Part shown: piece after piece, positions 58,099-64,000 of the stretch | How the letters are laid out: every line of letters starts with the position of its first letter | Numbering within the stretch: position 1 is the stretch's first letter | Source of the DNA: Pseudonocardia sp. T1-2H | GTDB taxonomy: Bacteria; Actinomycetota; Actinomycetes; Mycobacteriales; Pseudonocardiaceae | Length of the DNA: 64,000 bases | Direction: 5' to 3' | Assembly (NCBI RefSeq): GCF_038039215.1 | Contig: NZ_JBBPCL010000001.1 | Location: 1,550,001-1,614,000, forward strand | Notes under the pieces: generated by a model | Told to the model about the DNA's origin: nothing | Seen by the model: only the letters and a program-made list of their open reading frames with translations | Databases searched by the model: none | Translations under genes and position numbers: made by a program

Positions 58099-58775
58099 AG
58101 AGGCTCTGCTCTTCGTCATGAAGCGTGGTGAGCCGGTGATGAGCGGCGAATGACTCTCACCTCCGCGCGGCGGAGTCCAGCACGGCGGTGCTCAGCTTGG
58201 GGGCGTTGTTGCAGCAGCAGGGCAGGCGACTCGTGAACGTGGGCGGACGCCCCTCGCTGACCGGCGAGCGGCGTCCACCAGAGTGGTGTTCGACCGGCCT
58301 GGTGACGGGCGGACGTTCAGCACCGGTGGGTTGGGCCGGGGGGCGACCGAGCACGATCCGGTGCGCGATGCCCTCCCGGTGCGCTCGACTCGACGTCCGC
58401 GGCGAGCTGAACGGATAGCACGGGGGAGCCGGGGAGGGGAAAGATCCACCAAGACCCGACCAGCAGCGGATGCCGCTGGCCACCCGGGACCGGAACGTCC
58501 CGCTGGTCAGAGCAACGTTCCGCCGGTTCCCAGGTGAGCGCACTTGCAGTGCCGGTGATGTTGGTGGAGATCGAGGCGATCGTCGGCATTCCGGCCAAGC
58601 TGTCGCGATCGGCGTTGATCGACAGGCTGAAGCGCTTGGGCTCCATGGCCGAGCTGACGCAGCGTGTCGCGGCTCCGCACGCCAGCGCGGTGGGTGATAG
58701 TCGCGGCTGTGTAACGTCAGCTCGCCGCGGACAGGTGAGCCAGCTTGGCTGCGGTGTCTCCCATGGGTGGCGTGG
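58099..58775. other. Gene-poor, degraded interval after the CHAT operon
   Basis: Open frames here are short, Arg/Pro/Ser-rich and broken, with no ribosome-binding sites. Several small dyads occur (for example around 58458-58540). No intact gene is supported over 677 bp. It looks like decayed insertion DNA. Confidence 0.5.
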
Positions 58776-59528
58776 ATGTCTCATGGGATAACAGCGGGGA
58801 TCGACTTGTCGACGAAGGCCAGCACGACAGCGGTGTGTGTCATCGAATGGCAGGCAGGGCGGGCTGTGGTCTCGTTGCTGCGCGACACCTCGGACGTCAG
58901 GCTTGTGGAGATCTGTCAATCGGCTGACAAAATCGGCATCGATTGCCCGTTCGGCTGGCCGGAGCCGTTCGTCGAGGCGATCGCCGCCCACGCTTCGCAT
59001 GAGCCCTGGCCCGGCCGCGGCCTGCCGCCCGATGAGTACCGCAGGAAGTTGTCGCTGCGCACTACCGATCTGCACGTCGCCCAGACCCTGAAGAAGACCC
59101 CGCTGTCGGTGTCCGCAGACCGAATCGGGAGGACGGCGATGCGCTGAGCTCTTCTGCTCGACAGGCTGGCTGATGTCGACCGCAGCGGAGTCCCGGCAAG
59201 GTGGCAGAGGTCGTACCCCGCAGCGTCGCTCGCGTCCTGGCGAGTCGACAACACCAGCTACAAGTCGCCAGGCAACCTCACGACGCTTGGCAAGCTGCTG
59301 AGCGACCTCACGCCACGGCTCCCGTGGCCAAAGTTCGAAGACGACGCGCATGAGAGCTGTCTGCAAAGCGACGACGCTTTCGATGCGATGATCGCCGCGC
59401 TGACGGCGAAGGCTGCCGAACGCGGCCTGACGCACCTGCCTGAGGACGAGGAACAGCGCCGACTCGCGAACTCGGAGGGCTGGATCCATGTGCCCCGCGC
59501 CGGGTCGCTCGATGAACCGCTGAGCTGA
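58776..59528 (+). pseudogene. DUF429-family protein with one in-frame TGA
   Basis: One continuous frame from the ATG at 58776 to 59528 encodes a DUF429 (predicted RNase H-like nuclease) protein of about 250 residues: TAGIDLSTKAST, IGIDCPFGWPEPF near the start and DDAFDAMIAALTAKAAERG ... EGWIHVP at the end. A single TGA at 59145-59147 interrupts it after RIGRTAMR, where a Cys or Trp codon is expected. No frameshift is needed. It is either a nonsense mutation or a base-calling error. Confidence 0.75.
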
Positions 59529-59654
59529 GCTCCGGGTCTGGGCGTGGGGCCATTCATGGGGCGAAACGGTGTCGCGTGGTGCGGTTGGAGGGGCTTCAGT
59601 GACCCACGACGGGGGCATAGTTGCTGGTAGAGACCAGATATCATGAGATCCGGC

Positions 59655-59701
59655 CGCCTTTTAATCCGCGGGTTCAGGGTTCGGTCTCCTGGGGCCCACC
59701 A
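59655..59701 (+). other. tRNA-Lys-like 3' remnant
   Basis: CTTTTAATCC (UUU-type anticodon loop), CGGGTTCAGGG TTCG T-arm and a GGGGCCCACCA end resemble the 3' half of tRNA-Lys, but the acceptor stem and D-arm are missing or do not pair and the T-loop has changed bases. It is the sort of fragment left at an integration site. Just downstream is a cut-off F420 oxidoreductase. Confidence 0.4.
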
Positions 59702-59730
59702 TGTACTCCTGCACGTTCGGTAAGGAGGTG

Positions 59731-59893
59731 CTACTCGACCACGTGCCGAGCCGGCGGCCAGACGTGGTCCATCGCGCTGACGCGCGCGAACCCGGCCTCC
59801 TCGGCGGCGGTGACGATGCGGGTCAGGTCGTCGGCCGGCCCCGCCGGGCCGGACGGGTAGGTGAAATCCGCGATGTGCCAGACCGATCTTCAC
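59731..59893 (-). pseudogene. N-terminal fragment of an LLM-class F420-dependent oxidoreductase
   Basis: With one frame correction near the start the minus strand reads MKIGL and then ADFTYPSGPAGPADDLTRIV ... AEEAGFARVSAMDHVW, the opening of LLM-class F420 oxidoreductases. It ends at a TAG at 59731 after only about 55 residues. The rest is gone, cut next to the tRNA-like remnant. Evidence of a deletion or insertion event. Confidence 0.72.
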
Positions 59894-59994
59894 GATGTCC
59901 TCGGTGCCTTCTCGTCAATCAACGGTTTCGACGCTAGCCGCTATGAGCTGCCCAGATGTCATCTGACGGTGGCCCTGCTGGTACCCGGTTCGGC

Positions 59995-60702
59995 TCAGGT
60001 GGGCACGGTGGCGGGGTGCCGGGCGGAGAGGGCGTGCGCGGTGGTCGCGGCGGCGGGCTGAAACTCGGCCAGCAGCGCGGCGACCTCGGTGCGCGCGGCG
60101 GCGATGTCGGCCTCGGCGCCGTCGTGCAGCCCCTCGACCACGACGAGCGCCCGCGTGGTGGTCGGCCGCGTCGCGCTCTGCGCGCTCTGCCGCCAGCACC
60201 AGCGCCGGGCGCAGGCGACGCCGGCGCGGTCGACGAACACCACCTCCCCGGGCTCCGGCGCGCTGGCCTCGGCCGCACCGAGGTCGGTGAACCGCTCGGT
60301 GCCGGTGGCGAACCGGACGGTGATGCCGCCGTCGATCCCGGCGAGGTCGACCACGGCGACCGGCAGCGCGTACCGGATCGACACGAGGTTGCCGAGGTCG
60401 ACGAGGGTGTTGATGGATGGGATGTCGCCCTGCTTGGCCAGCCGCCGCAGGAGCGCCTCCGCGGCGCTGCGGTACTGGGTGGGCTTCGCCCCGAACGCTG
60501 CGAACGCGCGGCGCCAGGCCGCGATGGATGGCAACTCGGCGACCGGCGTGGTCGCGAGCCGCTGCGCGACGTCCCGCTGGGCGGCGCGGTAGCGCTCCAG
60601 CAGCGCGGGCGGCGTCGATCCATTGGTCAGCCGGGACGCGGCAACGATGCCGGCGTGGATCGCCGGGTACCGCTCCAGGACGGCGGGGTCGTAGCGGAAC
60701 AC
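59995..60702 (-). CDS. B3/B4-domain protein
   Basis: 235 residues with the B3/B4 fold found in the beta subunit of phenylalanyl-tRNA synthetase and in stand-alone proteins: SINTLVDLGNLVSIRYALPVAVVDL, FATGTERFTDLG, GEVVFVDRAGVACARRWCWRQS. The stand-alone forms may bind or edit mischarged tRNA. The C terminus is Ala-rich. No neighbours suggest a pathway. Confidence 0.85.
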   Translation of the reverse strand: MFRYDPAVLERYPAIHAGIVAASRLTNGSTPPALLERYRAAQRDVAQRLATTPVAELPSIAAWRRAFAAFGAKPTQYRSAAEALLRRLAKQGDIPSINTLVDLGNLVSIRYALPVAVVDLAGIDGGITVRFATGTERFTDLGAAEASAPEPGEVVFVDRAGVACARRWCWRQSAQSATRPTTTRALVVVEGLHDGAEADIAAARTEVAALLAEFQPAAATTAHALSARHPATVPT

Positions 60703-60731
60703 GCGCGAAAGACTAGGGCCAGACCAGTCCC

Positions 60732-60854
60732 GTGACCGAGTCCAACGAGCCTGTGATCAACGGGACCGATCCGGGCCTGCCGATCGGGCTCGGCGACGTG
60801 CGGGCACGCGGCTCCCGGGCGCTGCCCGATGGGCTCGCCGACGCGCTTTGCCAC
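60732..60854 (+). pseudogene. Truncated gene start next to IS630 debris
   Basis: A GTG at 60732 opens a protein-like N terminus (TESNEPVINGTDPGLPIGLG) diverging from the B3/B4 gene. After about 40 residues the sequence turns into IS630-type debris, so the gene was probably cut by the insertion. Product unknown. Confidence 0.35.
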
Positions 60855-60987
60855 GCGGTCAGCGGCCGTCAGTCGGGCCGGGCGCGGACCCGTTGGCGGC
60901 GGAGACCCGGGCGCAGGCCGCGAGGAGCAGCCGCAGCGGCGGGGACGGCACGTCGGACGACGGGGCTGCCAGCGCTCGTGATCGTCG

Positions 60988-61311
60988 GTGGCTCGCTACC
61001 GCAGTGGGCCGCTGCGCGCGTTCCTGCGCGCGCAGCGCGGCTGGTTGACCGTGCACTACCTGCCTGCGTACGCCTCGGAGCTGAACCCGACCGAGAACCT
61101 GTGGGTGTCGTTGAAGACCCGTGATCTGGCGATCCGGGCCGCCGCCACCGTGGAGGAGTTGCTGGTGCTGGCCCACCGGGGTGTCCACCGCCTCCGCCGG
61201 CGACCGGACCTGCTGGGCAACTTCCTCGTCCACACCCGGACTGCAGCCCTTCAACCAAATAGGAAAAGCCCGTTAATCCGTCGGTTGGAGTTCAGGTCCT
61301 GCAGCACATAG
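60988..61311 (+). pseudogene. IS630-type transposase C-terminal fragment
   Basis: VHYLPAYASELNPTENLWVSLK ... TVEELLVLAHRGVHRL ... LLGNFLVHT is the last third of a DDE transposase of the IS630 family, holding the Glu of the ELNPTENLW motif. The N-terminal two thirds, with the first Asp residues, are missing. Confidence 0.8.
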
Positions 61312-61377
61312 CAACATCGTTCCTGACTGCCGCTGCCGCTTTGCCGGAGCCGGTTCACCCCACATCGCGCCAATAAG

Positions 61378-61560
61378 AGCGCTCAGGGCCGCGCGGGCCG
61401 AGAGCCCTTGGCGGACCGCCTTCGGCGGGGGCCGGTCGGCCTCTCGAGCTTCGCACGGCCTCACTCCAGGTCAAGGTCGCTGCGCTGCCCTCCGCGTCCC
61501 TTCGGGACGGCCCTTGCGGGTCGCCCTTGACAACCCCACGTCAACCTGCGGGGCGTAGCG
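61378..61560 (+). repeat. GC-rich dyad-rich sequence related to the 35-kb leader
   Basis: Starts with GCGCTCAGGGCCGCGC and contains GCTGCGCTGCC ... GTCGCCCTTGA in the same order as 35066-35212, with lower similarity. Several hairpins can be drawn (for example GCGGACCGCCTTCGGCGG). Non-coding. Confidence 0.5.
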
Positions 61561-61812
61561 GAGGCTCGGCCGTCTTGTGGCCCGGTCGCCGAGTCGCGGG
61601 CCGGGTCGCCGGACACCATGTGGGCTCGGGTCTCGCCGCCACGGGGTGCTCCGTCCTACCGGACCGCGAGGACTGGCAGCGCTCGAACCCGCTTGCAAGA
61701 GCGTGCTCGGCGAGCGTGCGGGGGAATCGAGGTCGAAAGGCCACGGTCTGCTCCGTCCCCCGGAGGGTCGGTGACCACACAGGTCACGACGTACGAAACA
61801 GGGAGACAGCTC

Positions 61813-62307
61813 ATGGACCGGCACGAAGTCGACGAGGAACTGTCCGCAGCCGGCGCGCAGGAGTTGCTCACGGCTACCGCCGCCGCCCATCTCGCCTACA
61901 ACGGCAAGGACGGCACGCCGTGGGTGATCCCGGTCGGCTTCTACTGGACCGGTAGTCAAGTGATCGTGGCCACGGCCACCACCTCTCCGAAGGTCGCGGC
62001 CCTCTCGGCCCGCCCGGATGTCGCCGTCTCCATCGACGCCGGCGACACACCCGGCGGGGCGCGGGCCTTGTCCATCCGCGGGCGGGCCAGCGTCGAGATC
62101 GTCGACGGCGTTGTCGAGGAGTACCTCGCCATGGCCAGGATCAGCATGGACCCCCACGCGGCCGCCGAGTTCGAGCAGCACGTCCGTGGCATGTACGAAC
62201 AGATGGCGCGCATTGCGATCACCCCGAACTGGGCCCGCTTCTACGACTTCGGCGCCGGGCGTATGCCCCGCTTCCTGCGGGAGCTCGCCGAGCGCAGCCA
62301 GCCCTAG
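61813..62307 (+). CDS. FMN/F420-binding split-barrel (PNPOx-like) protein
   Basis: 164 residues from the ATG at 61813 (GGGAG 7 nt upstream). A GTG at 61771 with a GGAGG site is an equally good start and would add 14 residues. The split-barrel core is seen: AAHLAYNGKDGTPWVIPVGFYW, SPKVAALSARPDVAVSID, ALSIRGRASVEIVDG. Members reduce or oxidise small substrates with FMN or F420. A stand-alone gene between insertion-sequence debris; intact. Confidence 0.8.
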   Translation: MDRHEVDEELSAAGAQELLTATAAAHLAYNGKDGTPWVIPVGFYWTGSQVIVATATTSPKVAALSARPDVAVSIDAGDTPGGARALSIRGRASVEIVDGVVEEYLAMARISMDPHAAAEFEQHVRGMYEQMARIAITPNWARFYDFGAGRMPRFLRELAERSQP

Positions 62308-62501
62308 AGGCTTGCCCGCGCTGACCGGGGGTCACGCGTCAGCGCTTCGTCCGCCCTCCGACGGCGTCTTATCGGTCTGGGAGTAGTTCGTTCCCGTCGT
62401 GGGAGGTGTCCGGCCGTCCTCATCGGTGTCCAGGCCGGTGCCCTGCGGGTGGCCTTCGGCCAGCCTGGACACCGACTGCGGGCGGCTGGAGTGGGCCACG
62501 A

Positions 62502-62745
62502 TCAGGAAGCGACGCCGATGCTGGTCACGACGCGGCCGGTGGCAGGTGGGCCGGTGTCGCCCTCGGGGCGGCGGGCCGCGAGGGCGGCTTCGTGTCGGGC
62601 GGGGTCGTAGGGGGTGTGGTCGGCCCAGCAGCGCCAGATGATCCGTAGCCAGGCCCGGGCCAGGACGCGTACCGCGTGGGCGTGGTTGAGTCCGCGCGCT
62701 CGGGCGCGGACCCGACGGGGTTGGTGCGCATCCCGGCCCTTCAGG
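62502..62745 (-). pseudogene. IS110-type transposase C-terminal fragment
   Basis: ARARGLNHAHAVRVLARAWLRIIWRCWADHTPYDPARHEAAL is the usual ending of IS110-family transposases. Only the last 80 or so residues remain. Confidence 0.7.
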
Positions 62746-62790
62746 TCATCACCCAGGCTCGCAAGGCCTGTGAGTCGAGCTTGCCCTGAG

Positions 62791-62881
62791 TGACCGCGAG
62801 CCTCGGAGGCCGTGCCGGGTCGCCTTGCGGCGGCGGGGGACAGCACCCCGCCACCCCAAGGGGACGGGCCAGCAGGCCCAC
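62791..62881 (+). repeat. 91-bp GC-rich repeat, copy B
   Basis: Same sequence and orientation as 35213-35303, with the 48-bp core (from CGGCGGCGGGGGACAGC to GGGCCAGCAG) identical. Unlike copy A it has no intact gene behind it. Confidence 0.8.
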
Positions 62882-63311
62882 AGTTCGGGAGGCCACCCTG
62901 AGCGCGCGTCGCACCCGCCACCTGGCCGTCGAGCAGGCGGCACAGTCCCGACCGGCGGTGCTGGGCCGGATGGTTCCGGCGTCGTCGGCGGTGATGGGGT
63001 AGTGGTCCAGGTGGCCGGGATCGTCCCGGCCCGCCTGGACCTCTCCCACGTCGGCACGCCCGAGCAGCAGCTCGGGTTGAGCCTGGGTACTAGGGACGCG
63101 CTCGTTCGAATGTGGCACGAGCAGTAAGGGCCAAGGTCGATGACCGGAGGGCGGCGCAGATGTTCGCCGAGTGGTCACCGGTCCGCTGCACCGGATCATG
63201 CGAGGGAACGCGATGAACCAGCGGGCTGATTTCAGCGGAACTGCGCCCGTGCAGTGGCCCCGGGGCCGGCCTTGGCCGAGCGATTAGGTCAGCAGCCAGC
63301 TGCCGCGACTT
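62882..63311. other. Gene-poor interval before the amidohydrolase gene
   Basis: Overlapping short frames on both strands, none with good codon use or ribosome-binding site. Holds probable insertion debris. No gene supported over 430 bp. Confidence 0.45.
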
Positions 63312-64000
63312 TCATGCTGGGAAACCGTCGCGGGCGTGCACCACCTCGCCGTCCACCAGCGTGGCGACCACCTCGATATCCTTGATGTCGTCCTCGGCGC
63401 ACGTCATCGGGTCGGCGGACAGGATCGCGAGGTCGGCGAGCTTGCCGGTTTCGATCGAGCCGAGCTTGTCCTCCATGAAGAGCGCGTATGCCCCATTGAT
63501 GGTGAAGATGCGCAGCGCCTCCTCCCGCGAGATGCTCTGGTGCGGACCGATCACCTCTCCGGTGAGCCCGGCCTGCCGCGCGATGGACTGCCAGATGGTG
63601 AACATGGGGGAGCGGGGCCCCCAGTCGGTCTCCTGGCACACCGGCACGCCGGCGTCCAGCCACCAGCGAAGCGGAATGGCGTTCTCCGCGTACTCCTTGC
63701 CCAGCCGATCGAGGTAGACCTCGGCGCCCTTGCCCCAGATGAAGTTGGTCGCCGTGGTCGGGACGATACCGAGCCGCTTGCATTCAGCGATCTGCTCGCG
63801 GGTCGGGAACTCGCAGTGTTCCAGGATGAACCGGCGGTCCGCGATCGGTGCTTCACGGTCGAGCTTCGCCATGGTGTCCAGGAAGATCTGAACGGAACCG
63901 CGCCCCGCGGCTTCGCCGTGGATGCGTAGACCGTGCTGGGCGGCGAGCCGGACCACAGCCCGATACGCCTCCACCGGGGCCAGCGGTCCTGGCGAGACGA
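63312..64000 (-). CDS. Amidohydrolase-family protein (YtcJ-like), 5' end beyond the window
   Basis: At least 229 residues visible, cut by the window edge. The metal-dependent hydrolase pattern is seen in LRIHGEAAGRGSV (His ligand), FILEHCEF (His), PVCQETDWGPRSPMFTIW (Asp) and ISREEALRIFTINGAYALF with LGSIETGKLADLAIL near the C terminus, typical of the YtcJ-like exoenzyme/amidohydrolase group. Substrate unknown. Reads leftward toward the repeat zone. Confidence 0.85.
   Translation of the reverse strand, partial: VSPGPLAPVEAYRAVVRLAAQHGLRIHGEAAGRGSVQIFLDTMAKLDREAPIADRRFILEHCEFPTREQIAECKRLGIVPTTATNFIWGKGAEVYLDRLGKEYAENAIPLRWWLDAGVPVCQETDWGPRSPMFTIWQSIARQAGLTGEVIGPHQSISREEALRIFTINGAYALFMEDKLGSIETGKLADLAILSADPMTCAEDDIKDIEVVATLVDGEVVHARDGFPA

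Noticed and set aside
58776..59528. Selenoprotein reading of the in-frame TGA
   Set aside because: No selenocysteine insertion hairpin was seen after the TGA and DUF429 proteins are not known selenoproteins; a mutation or miscall is simpler.
58317..59618. 433-residue minus-strand frame
   Set aside because: It runs antisense through the DUF429 gene and the degraded region; no recognisable domain or ribosome-binding site.

Overview
The window is very GC-rich DNA from an actinomycete, most likely a Pseudonocardia-type member of the Pseudonocardiaceae. The evidence is a fabD-fabH-acpP-fabF cluster headed by a FasR/PucR-type regulator, a single-chain AceE, a DUF3052-ahpE pair, a WhiB protein, an F420-type (LLM) oxidoreductase fragment, many GTG starts and dense ATGA/GTGA gene overlaps.

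Layout. (1) 1-10540 is core chromosome: fatty-acid synthesis genes, a cold-shock protein, pyruvate dehydrogenase E1, DUF3052, peroxiredoxin AhpE and an intact tRNA-Val(UAC). (2) 10540 to about 35000 is a mobile region that starts at the tRNA. It has a tyrosine integrase fused to a GntR-type helix-turn-helix, a second decayed integrase next to a tRNA-like remnant, a HEPN-motif protein, a tandem GntR repressor with a Nudix protein (an arrangement like korSA-pif of pSAM2), an XRE/TPR protein, an excisionase-like protein, then a transfer operon (small membrane proteins, WhiB, VirD4/TraD-like coupling protein, SpdB-like protein, MobF relaxase-helicase) and a tail of accessory genes. No replication initiator was seen. 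(3) About 35000-58100 is a defence island: an overlapping restriction-modification operon (HTH controller, PD-(D/E)XK nuclease, C5-cytosine methyltransferase, Vsr), a two-gene Druantia type III-like system (DruH-like plus a DruE-like helicase with a DUF1998-type end), an HNH nuclease, insertion-sequence debris, and a five-gene operon centred on a CHAT-family protease with TPR and Sel1-type partners and a membrane protein. (4) 58100-64000 is a scar zone of pseudogenes, truncated transposases (IS630, IS110), a tRNA-like fragment, a cut-off F420 oxidoreductase, a B3/B4-domain protein, an FMN split-barrel protein and an amidohydrolase running off the end. Two copies of a roughly 90-bp GC-rich repeat (35213 and 62791) bracket the defence island.

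At least seven genes, including the normally essential fabD, look full length but carry one frameshift each. Some lie in short homopolymer runs, so base-calling indels are a serious possibility. The strongest candidate for a little-described system is the CHAT operon at 51593-58098.
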